A stretch of 64,000 nt of DNA from Alteromonadaceae bacterium (GCA_014872785.1 WKFJ01000014.1:1-64000); one strand, 5' to 3'. Counted from the first letter of the stretch, positions 1-9,511 are shown. Notes: a model not told the origin generated them from the sequence alone. A program made the numbers and translations.

Positions 1-55
1 AAAACGCCCTAGGCCATCACGACCCAGGGCAGTTAAGATCTCAAAAACCCGATAT

Positions 56-118
56 CCGGTCAATCGCAATGCTGCTCCACTTAAGTGAACTGCATTGCGG
101 TATTGACCGGGCTTTTTT
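56..118 (+). terminator. Long compound hairpin with T-run (probable terminator of an upstream gene)
   Basis: Outer arms CCGGTCAAT (56-64) and ATTGACCGG (102-110) pair over 9 bp. Inner arms GCAATGC (66-72) and GCATTGC (92-98) pair over 7 bp. The loop holds a further 10-bp palindrome, CACTTAAGTG (78-87). The structure is followed by a T-run at 113-118, so on the + strand it reads as a terminator for a gene left of the window. It is larger than most intrinsic terminators and could also be a palindromic repeat element. Confidence 0.55.
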
Positions 119-656
119 ATCGATACTGCATTAGCAGTTCTTTCAATTTTTGTGCGCCTATAGCTTGCATTTTAGCAATGTTATTCTCAGGGATTTTCTC
201 GGGCTCAGAGTAACTTTCCAGCGCACGAGTGAGTGAATTTTCCCTTAACAAATGCAGAATGGGATAGGGCGCACGATTGGTGTAATGACTAGCAGAATCT
301 ATGTCCTCACCTTCAAATAAATATTCCGGATGAAACGTGGCAATCTGATAAACCCCTTCATAGCCATTGTCCGCCAGCCAGTGCATCGCATAATCGACTA
401 AATCTAAATATTGATAAAAGTCTTTAAAACCTTCACTGAAAATAATGAGTGTTGTTTCAATCGCCGGCGTATCTTCCAAAAATTGAATTTGCTCGGAAAA
501 TTCTGTTAACGCCGCTTTTTGCTTACTGGTGATAATTTGGTGAAAGTGAATTTGATTTTTAACTAGAGGCTTTTTCGCAAAAGGGCACAAATTGTGCCCT
601 ATGACCATTTCTTCCAGCCATTTCTTTGTGGCATCTAAGGCTGATGGCGCTGTCAT
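117..656 (-). CDS. DUF1415 family protein
   Basis: A 179-residue soluble protein matching the DUF1415 family of gammaproteobacteria in length and character, with the N-terminal stretch ending in NLCPFAKKP and an internal ATFHPEY segment. The family has no established function that I know of. No signal peptide or membrane segment is visible. The start codon lies only 6 nt downstream of the end of folD (both read leftward), so the two may share a transcript. The stop codon overlaps the T-run of the hairpin at 56-118. The family call is from recognition of the sequence; no reaction is proposed. Confidence 0.8.
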   Translation of the reverse strand: MTAPSALDATKKWLEEMVIGHNLCPFAKKPLVKNQIHFHQIITSKQKAALTEFSEQIQFLEDTPAIETTLIIFSEGFKDFYQYLDLVDYAMHWLADNGYEGVYQIATFHPEYLFEGEDIDSASHYTNRAPYPILHLLRENSLTRALESYSEPEKIPENNIAKMQAIGAQKLKELLMQYR

Positions 657-662
657 GGTTTA

Positions 663-1520
663 CTAACGCGAGTGATATTTAACATAGGCCTCAAGCGTGT
701 TTTCAATCAAACTCGCAACGGTCATCGGGCCAACACCTCCTGGAACAGGTGTAATCCAACCCGCGCGTTCTTTTGCTTCATTGTACTGAACATCACCAAC
801 CAAACTGCCTTCTTCGGTGCGGTTAATACCCACATCGATGACAATTGCCCCAGGCTTGATCCAAGCGCCCGGTATAAATTCCGCTTTACCCACTGCTACC
901 ACTAAAATATCGGCGCGCTCAACGTGGCTTCGAAGGGCTTTAGTAAATTTGTGACAAACAGTCGTAGTGCAACCCGCCAACAGCAATTCCAAGGACATGG
1001 GTCTGCCCACTATATTAGAGGCTCCTACAATGACTGCGTCTAATCCTTTTACAGGCTTTTTCGTCGACTCAATTAACGTCATAATGCCTTTTGGAGTGCA
1101 AGGGCGCAGTGATGGCATCCTTTGGGCGAGTCGCCCGATGTTGTAAGGATGGAAACCGTCTACATCTTTGTGCGGGTGGATCTTTTCCAAGATTAAGCTC
1201 GCGTCTAATCCAGCAGGTAGAGGCAATTGAACCAAAATACCATCCACATCTGTATCATTGTTTAGTTGGTCGATGATATCCAATAACTCGTCTTGACTGG
1301 TGTCTGCAGGTAAATCGAACGACTTTTCAATAAAGCCAACTTCTTTACACGCCCTGCGCTTATTGTTGACATAAACTTGTGAGGCCGGGTCTTTACCAAC
1401 CAATACAACCGCTAAGCCAGGGGCGCGTTTGTTGGATGAATTGATAGATTCGACCTGAGTGGCGACTTTTTGTCGGATGTGTTTGGCTTGTTGTTTGCCA
1501 TCGATAATAAGGGCGGACAT
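663..1520 (-). CDS. folD: Bifunctional methylenetetrahydrofolate dehydrogenase/methenyl-THF cyclohydrolase
   Basis: FolD interconverts 5,10-methylene-THF, 5,10-methenyl-THF and 10-formyl-THF with NADP in cytosolic one-carbon metabolism. The 285-residue protein has the family's usual length. Visible hallmarks are the active-site Tyr50 and Lys54 in YVNNKRRA, Asp121 in KDVDGFHP, the PCTPKG segment (140-145), the dinucleotide-binding GASNIVGRP (166-174) and the C-terminal GGVGPMT loop. It reads leftward, just upstream of the DUF1415 gene. All key residues are present, so it should be active. Confidence 0.97.
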   Translation of the reverse strand: MSALIIDGKQQAKHIRQKVATQVESINSSNKRAPGLAVVLVGKDPASQVYVNNKRRACKEVGFIEKSFDLPADTSQDELLDIIDQLNNDTDVDGILVQLPLPAGLDASLILEKIHPHKDVDGFHPYNIGRLAQRMPSLRPCTPKGIMTLIESTKKPVKGLDAVIVGASNIVGRPMSLELLLAGCTTTVCHKFTKALRSHVERADILVVAVGKAEFIPGAWIKPGAIVIDVGINRTEEGSLVGDVQYNEAKERAGWITPVPGGVGPMTVASLIENTLEAYVKYHSR

Positions 1521-1662
1521 AACTAATTTCTGCGAAAGTGTGTGTGCTTAAGATTCTGTTATTGTCACATGAACCCCTTTGCCAGAGCAACGTTTCTAAT
1601 TGCACAAAATAAGCTAAACTAGGCGCAAATTTACAGAGCTTCACATTATTAAGGTTATAAAA

Positions 1663-2304
1663 TTGAATTGGATTGAAGTTTTTGGTTACTTTGCGTCGGT
1701 TATCATTGCATTTTCATTAACCCGCAGTTCGATAGTGCAACTTCGCTGGATCAATTTATTTGGTGCTTCTTCGTTTTGTGCTTATGGCATAATTATTGGA
1801 GCGTACCCGGTAGCGATTTTAAACGGCTTTATTACGCTCACGAACATTTATTACATCCGAAAGTTTGTCTATCACAGCAACCACGCGTTTAAAATTTTAC
1901 GTACCCAATCACAATCCCACTATCTAGATTTCTTTTTAGAATATCACAAGCAAGATATTGATCTTTTCTTTCCCAAATTTGACCGCAAAAAAGAAAAATC
2001 GGATCGGGAATACTATGTGTTATTAGAGGGAACACAGGTTGTTGGTATTTTGTCGGGTTATGCAAGGGATGACTTTGACATTGTGGTCGACTTCGATTTT
2101 GTTATGCCAGAATATCGCGATTGCCGCCTGGGTGAATTTGCCTTAGGTGAAGAAAGAGCATTACAAGAGCTAACAGGTTACAAAAAAGTAGGGGCCATCG
2201 CTGACAGTGTTGAGCACGAACAATACTTAGAAAATTTAGGATTTAAACCTAATAAATTTGGCATTTGGTGGGCAGGTGAAGTGAGTCCTAGTGCGGCTTC
2301 TTAA
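1663..2304 (+). CDS. YgjV-like membrane segment fused to a GNAT-like domain
   Basis: A 213-residue protein starting at a TTG preceded by AAGG (1651-1654). The first ~70 residues form two to three hydrophobic helices (EVFGYFASVIIAFSLT, WINLFGASSFCAYGIII, ILNGFITLTNIYYI), resembling the YgjV/SemiSWEET-like inner-membrane family. Residues ~95-205 are soluble and look like a degenerate acetyltransferase (GNAT) fold: a mixed strand/helix pattern ending in YLENLGFKPNKFGIWW. The substrate is unknown. The fusion is inferred from the pattern, and the catalytic status of the GNAT part cannot be judged. No operon partner; the tRNA operon follows. Confidence 0.6.
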   Translation: MNWIEVFGYFASVIIAFSLTRSSIVQLRWINLFGASSFCAYGIIIGAYPVAILNGFITLTNIYYIRKFVYHSNHAFKILRTQSQSHYLDFFLEYHKQDIDLFFPKFDRKKEKSDREYYVLLEGTQVVGILSGYARDDFDIVVDFDFVMPEYRDCRLGEFALGEERALQELTGYKKVGAIADSVEHEQYLENLGFKPNKFGIWWAGEVSPSAAS

Positions 2305-2355
2305 ACCAGCTTGCTGCAAATTTGCGCACATAGAACAGATTGCCAAAAAAATAGT

Positions 2356-2394
2356 TTGACGCCGCTGTAGCAAATCAGTAATATGCGCCCCCCG
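2356..2394 (+). promoter_or_regulatory. Sigma-70 promoter of the tRNA operon with GC-rich discriminator
   Basis: The -35 element TTGACG (2356-2361) and the -10 element TAATAT (2379-2384) are separated by 17 nt. They are followed directly by GCGCCCCCCG, a GC-rich discriminator typical of stringently controlled stable-RNA promoters. The first tRNA begins about 40 nt further on. Confidence 0.8.
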
Positions 2395-2432
2395 TAACCG
2401 GTGTCATATGACACAAACGTGCTGGAATAAAA

Positions 2433-2509
2433 CGGTGAGTAGCGCAGCTTGGTAGCGCACTTGGTTTGGGTCCAAGGGGTCGTAGGTTCAAATCCTATCT
2501 CACCGACCA
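2433..2509 (+). tRNA. tRNA-Pro (anticodon TGG), copy 1
   Basis: This 77-nt cloverleaf includes an encoded CCA end. The anticodon stem CTTGG/CCAAG encloses loop TTTGGGT with anticodon TGG (2467-2469). The T arm has GGTTCAAATCC. It is very similar to enterobacterial proM and is identical over its whole length to the copy at 2763-2839. It is the first gene of a four-tRNA operon. Confidence 0.97.
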
Positions 2510-2531
2510 CTTCCGCTCAGAGGTTCGGCGT

Positions 2532-2608
<77 letters not shown>

Positions 2609-2658
2609 TTTTAAATGGTGTGGCTAGCGTTGAATTCGGTTATGATTAAGTCAAAATG

Positions 2659-2734
2659 GTGGGCGTAGCTCAGTTGGTAGAGCCCCGGATTGTGATTCCG
2701 GTTGTCGTGGGTTCAAGTCCCATCGTCCACCCCA
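2659..2734 (+). tRNA. tRNA-His (anticodon GTG)
   Basis: This 76-nt cloverleaf has an encoded CCA. The acceptor stem GTGGGCG/CGTCCAC contains one G-T pair. The loop TTGTGAT carries anticodon GTG (2692-2694). The body closely resembles enterobacterial hisR. It is the third gene of the operon. Confidence 0.96.
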
Positions 2735-2762
2735 TTTCGGCTTCTCTTATATTTCCTTATAT

Positions 2763-2839
2763 CGGTGAGTAGCGCAGCTTGGTAGCGCACTTGGTTTGGG
2801 TCCAAGGGGTCGTAGGTTCAAATCCTATCTCACCGACCA
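2763..2839 (+). tRNA. tRNA-Pro (anticodon TGG), copy 2
   Basis: Identical in all 77 nt to the copy at 2433-2509. Its last 19 nt plus 16 nt of 3' flank are duplicated again at 3044-3078. It is the last intact tRNA of the operon. Confidence 0.97.
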
Positions 2840-3078
2840 CTTTCTCTATATTCAAAAAAAGAAAAATTCAAAATGATCGTATGTTCCCTACGGCCATTGG
2901 CGCGCAGCGACAAGTCTAGGTTCACTAAATCGTTTGGGGGAGACACGTCTTGAGACGAGTATACTCGGCTAGTGTCGAACGACTGGGCATTGGAAGGCCA
3001 GGCTGGAATGAATCACAGGGTCGCTTGAGGCGCTTTGCTAACCAATCCTATCTCACCGACCACTTTCTCTATATTCAA
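2821..3078 (+). repeat. 223-bp-spaced direct repeat of the tRNA-Pro 3' end with an intervening structured segment
   Basis: The 35 nt at 2821-2855 (last 19 nt of tRNA-Pro copy 2 plus 16 nt of trailer) recur exactly at 3044-3078. The 188 nt between them hold no convincing gene. They contain a structured core: GACAC (2942-2946) pairs with GTGTC (2972-2976), enclosing a CGTCT-TG-AGACG hairpin (2946-2957) and the palindrome GAGTATACTC (2957-2966). The layout recalls the E. coli tyrT repeats, where units end in a copy of the tRNA 3' end and give an RNA by-product (rtT RNA). That parallel is inferred from architecture, not sequence. Downstream to 3443 there is no gene, only the tig promoter. Confidence 0.75.
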
Positions 3079-3220
3079 TCTTTCTCTACTTTCAACGAAC
3101 AAACTTCTGTCAATTGTCGTAATTGCAGGTTTTCTTTAGCCCTAATTTAGCACGTTAGTCGTTTTTATCGCCGTTTAATGACGGTAAATTTGCAAAACTC
3201 AAGATAATGCACAGTTATAC

Positions 3221-3249
3221 TCGACTATGCCAATTGCTATCGGTATAAT
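3221..3249 (+). promoter_or_regulatory. Probable sigma-70 promoter of tig
   Basis: The -10 hexamer is a perfect TATAAT (3244-3249). It is preceded at 17 nt by TCGACT (3221-3226), a 4/6 match to the -35 consensus. The inferred leader to the tig start is about 190 nt and contains a short GGGCGGGTAAGTCGCCC stem. Confidence 0.5.
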
Positions 3250-3443
3250 GTCGCGTCTTTTTATCAGGTCAACTCCCAGATTCGATTAAAATCGTCGGTT
3301 TCATCCTGCAAAGCGATGCTAACCTATCCGCAAAATTCGCGGTGTAGAAAGGAAATTTCTGATAAAGGTTTATATCTGGGGGCGGGTAAGTCGCCCACCT
3401 TACGTTAGTTAGAATGTGCTCAGACACAAATAGAGGTAGAAGA

Positions 3444-4748
3444 ATGCAAGTATCAGTAGAGGCAAATGAAGGTTTAGAACGCCGTCTCACTATTACTGTG
3501 CCAGCGGATACAGTGGATTCTGCGGTAAAATCGCGTTTACAGCAGCTGGCAAAAACACAAAGAATTAATGGTTTCCGTCCGGGCAAAGTACCAGTATCGG
3601 TAATCAAAAAGCGCTATGGTAGTGCGGTAAGACAAGAAATCGCTGGTGAAGTTATGCAGCGTAATTTCTACGAAGCAATCATGCAGGAAAAGCTAAATCC
3701 TGCTGGCATGCCTAGCTTCGAAATGAAAACTGATAAAGACGGTCAAGATCTAGAGTTTGTTGCCGCTTTTGAAGTATATCCTGAGTTCGAACTTGCTGAT
3801 ACCAAAGACATCGAAATTGAAAAAACAGTTGTAGATATCGCTGAAAGCGATATTGATGCGATGATGGAAACACTTCGTAAGCAACACGCAACTTGGGCTG
3901 AGACGGACGGCGAAGTTACCGAAGATTCGCGTGTAGTTATTGATTTCAACGGTAGCATCGACGGTGAAGAGTTCGATGGCGGCAAATCAGAAGACTTCAT
4001 GTTGGAGATGGGCAAAGGCAGAATGATTCCTGGCTTTGAAGACCCCATTTTAGGTAAAAAAGCGGGCGACGAGTTAACTTCAGAAGTTACTTTCCCTGAA
4101 GATTACCATGCTGAGAATCTTAAAGGTAAAGCTGCTAGTTTCGCAATTGTAGTGAAGAAAGTTGAAGTAATGGAACTACCTGAAATCAACGAAGAGTTCG
4201 CTAAGACCTTTGGCGTAGAATCAGGTGATGTGTCTGAGTTACGTGCTGAAGTAACCAAGAATATGGAGCGTGAGCTTTCTCAAACACTTAAAGCTAAGTT
4301 GAAAGAGCAAGTTATCGCCGGTCTTATCGAAAAGAATCCGATTGACTTGCCAGAAGCCTTAGTTAAGCAAGAAATCGGTGCATTGCGCGAACAAGCTCAG
4401 CAGCGTTTCGGTGCCCAAGCGGGTCCTGACATGCCGGAGTTACCTGACGACCTTTTCGCTGATAACGCAAAACGTCGTGTATCAGTAGGTCTGATCCTGG
4501 GTGAAGTGATCAAGACTAAAGAACTAAAAGTAGAAGATTCAAGAGTTGATGAGTTAATCGCAACTACTGCGTCTGCATACGAAGATCCAGAAGAAGTAGT
4601 GCAATACTACAAGGGCAACCAAGAATTAATGCAACAAATGCAGAATTTAGCCCTTGAAGATCAAGCAATCGACACAATCTTAGAAGAAGCTAACGTTACC
4701 GAAGTTAGCAAGCCTTTCGAAGAGGTCATGAATAAAGCGGCCCAGTAA
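3444..4748 (+). CDS. tig: Trigger factor (ribosome-associated chaperone and prolyl isomerase)
   Basis: Trigger factor binds the ribosomal exit tunnel and shields nascent chains. The ATG at 3444 is chosen over an in-frame ATG 30 nt earlier, because AGAGGTAGAAG sits just before it and the protein then starts [16 protein letters not shown], as in the family. The 434 residues match the usual length. The N-terminal ribosome-binding signature GFRPGKVP is at 43-50. A FKBP-type PPIase domain spans roughly 150-235 ([30 protein letters not shown]), followed by the helical C-terminal arms. It is first in the conserved order tig-clpP-clpX-lon-hupB-ppiD, separated from clpP by a terminator. Confidence 0.97.
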   Translation: MQVSVEANEGLERRLTITVPADTVDSAVKSRLQQLAKTQRINGFRPGKVPVSVIKKRYGSAVRQEIAGEVMQRNFYEAIMQEKLNPAGMPSFEMKTDKDGQDLEFVAAFEVYPEFELADTKDIEIEKTVVDIAESDIDAMMETLRKQHATWAETDGEVTEDSRVVIDFNGSIDGEEFDGGKSEDFMLEMGKGRMIPGFEDPILGKKAGDELTSEVTFPEDYHAENLKGKAASFAIVVKKVEVMELPEINEEFAKTFGVESGDVSELRAEVTKNMERELSQTLKAKLKEQVIAGLIEKNPIDLPEALVKQEIGALREQAQQRFGAQAGPDMPELPDDLFADNAKRRVSVGLILGEVIKTKELKVEDSRVDELIATTASAYEDPEEVVQYYKGNQELMQQMQNLALEDQAIDTILEEANVTEVSKPFEEVMNKAAQ

Positions 4749-4787
4749 TACGGGAAGTCATTGACTTTAAAGATATGAAGTTGCAAA

Positions 4788-4818
4788 AATGCTCGGTACA
4801 CCCGAGCATTTTTTATTT
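4788..4818 (+). terminator. Intrinsic terminator after tig
   Basis: AATGCTCGG (4788-4796) pairs with CCGAGCATT (4802-4810) around loop TACAC, followed by a T-rich tract. It ends 19 nt before clpP, so clpP probably depends on read-through or on a promoter between tig and this hairpin. Confidence 0.85.
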
Positions 4819-4836
4819 TAAGAGCAAGAAAAAAAT

Positions 4837-5469
4837 ATGATTCATACACCAACAAGTAATATTGAAAGCGCTCTCGTCCCTATGGTCGTAGAACAAACCT
4901 CAAAAGGAGAACGTTCCTACGACATTTATTCTCGTTTGCTAAAAGAAAATGTCATCTTCTTGGTAGGGCAGGTAGAAGATCACATGGCAAACCTTATCGT
5001 AGCGCAGCTGTTATTCCTTGAAGCGGAAAATCCTGAAAAGGATATCTATCTTTATATCAACTCACCTGGTGGCTCTGTGTCGGCAGGTATGGCTATTTAT
5101 GACACAATGAATTTTATCAAGCCAGATGTAAGTACAGTGTGCATGGGCATGGCAGCAAGTATGGGCGCCTTTTTACTCTCAGGTGGAACAAAGGGCAAGC
5201 GCTATTGCCTACCGAATTCTCGCGTGATGATTCACCAACCACTTAGCGGCTATCAAGGCCAAGCGTCCGACATCGAAATTCATGCCAAAGAAACACTTTC
5301 TGTGAAAGAGAAGTTAAATCGATTATTAGCAGAGCACACTGGCCAAGATTACGAGCGCGTTGTGCAAGATACTGACCGTGACAACTTCATGAAAGCTGAA
5401 GAAGCGATGGAGTATGGTTTGATTGATAAAGTGTTAAGTAGTCGTTTAGACGCATTAGGCGACAAGTAA
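4837..5469 (+). CDS. clpP: ATP-dependent Clp protease proteolytic subunit
   Basis: ClpP forms the tetradecameric serine-protease chamber fed by ClpX (encoded next) or ClpA. The 210 residues include the short N-terminal propeptide of gammaproteobacterial ClpP. The catalytic triad is visible: Ser108 in [11 protein letters not shown], His133 in MIHQPLSG and Asp182 in TDRDNF. The oxyanion-loop sequence [14 protein letters not shown] is intact. clpX follows after about 100 nt, consistent with a clpPX transcript. Confidence 0.98.
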   Translation: MIHTPTSNIESALVPMVVEQTSKGERSYDIYSRLLKENVIFLVGQVEDHMANLIVAQLLFLEAENPEKDIYLYINSPGGSVSAGMAIYDTMNFIKPDVSTVCMGMAASMGAFLLSGGTKGKRYCLPNSRVMIHQPLSGYQGQASDIEIHAKETLSVKEKLNRLLAEHTGQDYERVVQDTDRDNFMKAEEAMEYGLIDKVLSSRLDALGDK

Positions 5470-5567
5470 TAGAGTTTTTTAAGTATCATTCCAAAGTATA
5501 CATTGTGTTTTGGTAGGGTTTTTGATAAACCTAGAATTGATGCTTTGACAGGATAGAGGCGTAGTAA

Positions 5568-6842
5568 ATGAGTGAACAAAGCGGCGACGGCGATAACAAA
5601 TTATTGTACTGCTCTTTTTGTGGTAAGAGTCAACACGAGGTAAGGAAACTAATCGCTGGCCCTTCTGTTTTTATTTGCGATGAATGTGTAGAGCTTTGTA
5701 ACGACATAATTCGCGAAGAAATCAAAGAGATCTCTCCTAAGAAGAAAGAGGATTCATTACCCAAGCCTCTTGAGATCCACAAACACCTAGATGATTATGT
5801 AATCGGCCAAGAGTACGCTAAAAAAGTACTTTCGGTAGCGGTTTATAACCATTACAAACGTTTGCGCAACGGTGACATGCATAATGGTGTTGAACTGGGC
5901 AAGAGCAACATCTTATTAATCGGTCCTACTGGTAGTGGTAAAACGCTTCTAGCCGAGACACTAGCAAGATTGTTAGATGTGCCATTCACGATGGCTGATG
6001 CGACTACCTTAACTGAGGCGGGTTATGTCGGTGAAGACGTTGAGAACATTATTCAAAAGCTGTTGCAGAAATGTGATTACGACGTGGAAAAAGCACAACG
6101 CGGTATCGTCTACATTGATGAGATAGATAAGATTTCTCGCAAATCTGACAACCCATCAATCACCAGAGACGTATCAGGTGAAGGTGTTCAACAGGCATTA
6201 TTAAAGCTAATTGAGGGCACAGTTGCATCAGTGCCTCCACAAGGCGGCAGAAAGCATCCGCAGCAAGAGTTTTTGCAAGTTGATACGTCTAAAATACTTT
6301 TCATTTGCGGTGGCGCATTTGCTGGACTAGATAAGATTATCGAGCAACGAGCAAATGTAGGCACAGGTATTGGTTTCGGTGCAGAAGTTAAGAGTGAAGA
6401 AAACAAACGCACGCTTAGTGAGTTGTTTTTAAAAGTCGAACCTGAAGACTTAATCAAATACGGACTTATGCCCGAATTTATCGGACGTCTGCCTGTGGTG
6501 ACAAGCCTAGCTGAATTAAGTGAAGATGCGCTTGTACAAATATTAAAAGAGCCCAAAAACGCACTTACCAAGCAGTACGGTGCATTGTTCTCATTGGAGA
6601 ATGTCGAGCTCGAATTCCGTGACGACGCACTGTCTGCTATTGCTAACAAAGCAATGGAAAGAAAAACCGGCGCGCGTGGATTGCGATCTATCGTTGAAGG
6701 AGTGTTACTAGACACTATGTACGAATTGCCTTCAATGACCGAGGTGAGTAAGGTGGTGATAGACGACAGCGTAATTAACGGTGAATCTAAACCTATTCTC
6801 ATATACGATAATTCTGCTGATAAAAAGGCGGCTTCTGAATAA
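5568..6842 (+). CDS. clpX: ClpX, ATPase and specificity subunit of Clp protease
   Basis: ClpX is an AAA+ unfoldase that recognises tagged proteins and threads them into ClpP. The 424 residues begin with a C4 zinc-binding domain (Cys15, Cys18, Cys37, Cys40). The Walker A motif GPTGSGKT is at 119-126, the pore loop GYVG at 152-155 and Walker B VYIDEIDK at 181-188. A GGRKHP loop follows, and the C-terminal small domain carries the arginine region GARGLRSI. Length and motifs match E. coli ClpX. It lies between clpP and lon and ends at a terminator. Confidence 0.98.
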   Translation: MSEQSGDGDNKLLYCSFCGKSQHEVRKLIAGPSVFICDECVELCNDIIREEIKEISPKKKEDSLPKPLEIHKHLDDYVIGQEYAKKVLSVAVYNHYKRLRNGDMHNGVELGKSNILLIGPTGSGKTLLAETLARLLDVPFTMADATTLTEAGYVGEDVENIIQKLLQKCDYDVEKAQRGIVYIDEIDKISRKSDNPSITRDVSGEGVQQALLKLIEGTVASVPPQGGRKHPQQEFLQVDTSKILFICGGAFAGLDKIIEQRANVGTGIGFGAEVKSEENKRTLSELFLKVEPEDLIKYGLMPEFIGRLPVVTSLAELSEDALVQILKEPKNALTKQYGALFSLENVELEFRDDALSAIANKAMERKTGARGLRSIVEGVLLDTMYELPSMTEVSKVVIDDSVINGESKPILIYDNSADKKAASE

Positions 6843-6865
6843 AGGCTCAATCGAGCCTTTATTTC
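6842..6865 (+). terminator. Intrinsic terminator after clpX
   Basis: AAAGGCTC (6842-6849) pairs with GAGCCTTT (6854-6861) around loop AATC; the tract after the stem is T-rich but interrupted. It overlaps the last base of clpX. Confidence 0.75.
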
Positions 6866-6905
6866 TATAAAGCAAAATTTTTCTCAATTGGGGTCATTCT
6901 TTTTA

Positions 6906-6933
6906 TTTGATCTTTATTCCATTAGCCCCATAT
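6906..6933 (+). promoter_or_regulatory. Candidate sigma-32 (heat-shock) promoter of lon
   Basis: The -10 element CCCCATAT (6926-6933) matches the sigma-32 consensus CCCCATNT perfectly. The -35 element TTTGATC (6906-6912) keeps the TTGA core of CTTGAAA, and the spacer is 13 nt. lon begins 31 nt downstream. lon is a classical heat-shock gene in E. coli. Confidence 0.65.
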
Positions 6934-6964
6934 TCAAAACACATTACAAAATTAAGAGATTAGT

Positions 6965-9325
6965 ATGACTGAAGAGCGCAATAGCCCCGTTGAAATGCCT
7001 GTACTTGCATTAAGGGACGTTGTTGTCTACCCGCACATGGTTATTCCATTGTTTGTTGGCAGAGAAATGTCAATACGCTGTTTAGAAGCGGCGATGGAAA
7101 AAGACAAACTAATATTTCTAGTCGCACAAAAAGACGCTGGTGTCGATGAGCCCAAAGAAGACGATATATATGAAGTCGGCACAGTGGCTACTATTTTACA
7201 ATTGCTAAAATTACCTGATGGCACCGTTAAAGTGTTAGTTGAAGGTAACGTAAGAGGCAAAATTAATGAGTACACCCAAACTGACGATTACTTCGTTGCT
7301 GAAGTAGAAAAATTCAAGGACAGCGCACTTCCTGAAGCTGAACAAGAGGTATTAATTCGCTCTTCAATTTCTCAGTTTGAAGGCTATGTGAAGTTAAATA
7401 AGAAAATACCGCCAGAGGTATTGACCTCTCTTAATGGTATCGAAGAAGCTGCTCGCCTAGCAGATACTATGGCTGCTCACATGCCATTGAAACTCGCAGA
7501 AAAACAGAAAGTCCTCGAAATGGGGGATGTAGCCGAGCGTTTAGAATATTTAATGGCGTTGATGGAAAGTGAAATCGATTTGCTGCAGGTCGAGAAAAAG
7601 ATCCGTACACGCGTTAAAAAACAAATGGAAAAGAGCCAGCGCGAGTACTATTTGAATGAGCAGATGAAAGCCATTCAAAAAGAGCTTGGTGAACTTGATG
7701 ATGCGCCTGATGAATTTGATGCTCTGTCTAAGAAGATTGCCGATGCCAAAATGCCTGAAGAGGCTGAAGACAAAGCAAAGGCAGAACTTAATAAATTGAA
7801 AATGATGTCGCCTATGTCGGCAGAAGCCACCGTAGTGCGCAGCTATATCGATTGGTTAATTAGCGTACCGTGGGTGAAGCGAAGCAAAGTTAAGAAAAAC
7901 TTAGGCAACGCCCAACAGGTGTTAGACGAAGATCATTACGGTTTAGACAAGGTTAAAGAGCGCATAATTGAGTACTTGGCGGTACAGCAACGCGTTCGTA
8001 AACTAAAAGGCCCTATTCTTTGTTTGGTAGGTCCTCCTGGGGTGGGTAAAACGTCATTAGGTCAGTCCATTGCTAAAGCGACTGGACGTAAATATGTTCG
8101 CATGGCATTAGGTGGTGTCAGAGATGAAGCAGAGATACGCGGTCACAGACGCACCTATATCGGCTCGCTTCCTGGAAAGCTTATCCAGAAGATGGCCAAA
8201 GTAGAGGTTAAGAACCCACTTTTCTTACTAGATGAAATAGACAAAATGTCTTCTGACATGCGAGGAGACCCAGCGTCTGCGTTATTAGAGGTTCTCGACC
8301 CTGAGCAAAATAACAGTTTTAGCGACCATTACCTCGAAGTCGATTATGACTTGTCCGATGTCATGTTTGTGGCTACCTCTAACAGCATGAATATTCCAGG
8401 TCCTTTACTAGATAGGATGGAAGTTATTCGCCTGTCGGGTTACACCGAAGACGAAAAATTAAATATTGCTGTGCGTCATTTGATTAAGAAACAGATGTCG
8501 AGAAATGGTTTAAAAGATGGTGAGTTAGAAATTGAAGAGTCTGCCATTCTTGGTGTTATCCGCTACTACACTCGAGAAGCTGGAGTACGTAGTTTAGAAC
8601 GTGAGATTTCTAAGATTTGTCGCAAAGCGGTTAAACGTATTTTGCTTGAGAAAGACCTTAAGCAGGTCAAAGTATCTCAAGAAAACCTACACGACTTCTT
8701 GGGTGTGCAAAAGCATGACTATGGTAAAGCGGACAAAAACAACCAAATTGGTCAGGTTACAGGGTTAGCTTGGACACAGGTTGGCGGTGATTTACTGACA
8801 ATTGAAACGACATCTGTTGCGGGCAAAGGGAAAACGACATTTACCGGCTCATTAGGTGATGTCATGCAGGAATCTATTCAAACTGCGATGACTGTCGTGC
8901 GCAGCCGTGCTGAAAAACTCAGAATAAATGAAGATTTCCACGAAAAACGCGATATCCATGTTCACGTACCAGAGGGAGCCACACCAAAAGATGGTCCTAG
9001 TGCTGGTATCGCAATGTGTACTGCTCTTGTGTCTACCTTGACCGGCAACCCGGTTAAATGTGAAGTCGCTATGACCGGTGAAATCACATTACGTGGTGAA
9101 GTGCTCGCAATCGGCGGCTTAAAGGAAAAATTATTAGCCGCCCATCGTGGTGGAATTAAAACCGTCGTTATTCCGAAAGACAACGAACGTGATTTAGAAG
9201 AGATTCCAGATAACGTTAAGCAAGACTTGGATATCTACCCGGTACAGTGGATCGATGATGTATTAAAGCTTGCATTGCAGGAAAATCCTGAGCAATTTGA
9301 AATTATGCAGTCAAAAAATGCTTGA
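6965..9325 (+). CDS. lon: ATP-dependent Lon protease (LonA type)
   Basis: Lon degrades misfolded and regulatory proteins in the cytosol. The 786 residues have the LonA layout: an N-terminal substrate-binding domain (about 10-205), a coiled-coil stretch, an AAA+ module with Walker A GPPGVGKT at 356-363 and Walker B FLLDEIDK at 420-427, and the C-terminal protease domain. The Ser-Lys dyad is Ser679 (in DGPSAG) and Lys722 (in GGLKEKLLAA), the same numbering as E. coli Lon. It has its own candidate sigma-32 promoter and follows clpPX, as in most gammaproteobacteria. Confidence 0.98.
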   Translation: MTEERNSPVEMPVLALRDVVVYPHMVIPLFVGREMSIRCLEAAMEKDKLIFLVAQKDAGVDEPKEDDIYEVGTVATILQLLKLPDGTVKVLVEGNVRGKINEYTQTDDYFVAEVEKFKDSALPEAEQEVLIRSSISQFEGYVKLNKKIPPEVLTSLNGIEEAARLADTMAAHMPLKLAEKQKVLEMGDVAERLEYLMALMESEIDLLQVEKKIRTRVKKQMEKSQREYYLNEQMKAIQKELGELDDAPDEFDALSKKIADAKMPEEAEDKAKAELNKLKMMSPMSAEATVVRSYIDWLISVPWVKRSKVKKNLGNAQQVLDEDHYGLDKVKERIIEYLAVQQRVRKLKGPILCLVGPPGVGKTSLGQSIAKATGRKYVRMALGGVRDEAEIRGHRRTYIGSLPGKLIQKMAKVEVKNPLFLLDEIDKMSSDMRGDPASALLEVLDPEQNNSFSDHYLEVDYDLSDVMFVATSNSMNIPGPLLDRMEVIRLSGYTEDEKLNIAVRHLIKKQMSRNGLKDGELEIEESAILGVIRYYTREAGVRSLEREISKICRKAVKRILLEKDLKQVKVSQENLHDFLGVQKHDYGKADKNNQIGQVTGLAWTQVGGDLLTIETTSVAGKGKTTFTGSLGDVMQESIQTAMTVVRSRAEKLRINEDFHEKRDIHVHVPEGATPKDGPSAGIAMCTALVSTLTGNPVKCEVAMTGEITLRGEVLAIGGLKEKLLAAHRGGIKTVVIPKDNERDLEEIPDNVKQDLDIYPVQWIDDVLKLALQENPEQFEIMQSKNA

Positions 9326-9482
9326 TTTGAGAGCAATCGTTAAAAAAAAAATTAAAAAAGACGAAATTGGGGCTTCCTAAACACAATAGTTGTGGTAGCC
9401 TTGTTTCTAGCTACGCTGAAGCCCTTATATCACAAGGCTTAGCGAGTATTTCATAAATTTTAACAAATTGTTAAAACAAGTC

Positions 9483-9511
9483 TTGAAGTTCCGGTTCAAG
9501 CTTGTTATAAC
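9483..9511 (+). promoter_or_regulatory. Sigma-70 promoter of hupB, overlapping an inverted repeat
   Basis: TTGAAG (9483-9488) and TATAAC (9506-9511) are separated by exactly 17 nt. CTTGAA (9482-9487) and TTCAAG (9495-9500) form an inverted repeat over the -35 and spacer, a possible operator. The rest of the lon-hupB gap shows no gene. Confidence 0.65.

Noticed and set aside
2821..3078. Attachment-site pair of an integrated element
   Set aside because: Only 188 bp lie between the copies and no integrase or mobile gene is present, so a tRNA-linked repeat is the simpler reading; the idea is kept only as an alternative.
2950..3150. 66-residue open frame on the + strand after the tRNA operon
   Set aside because: It runs through the repeated tRNA-Pro 3' end, has no ribosome-binding site and shows no protein-like composition.
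6188..6850. 220-residue open frame antisense to clpX
   Set aside because: It lies wholly opposite a clear clpX and has no recognisable domains or start signals.
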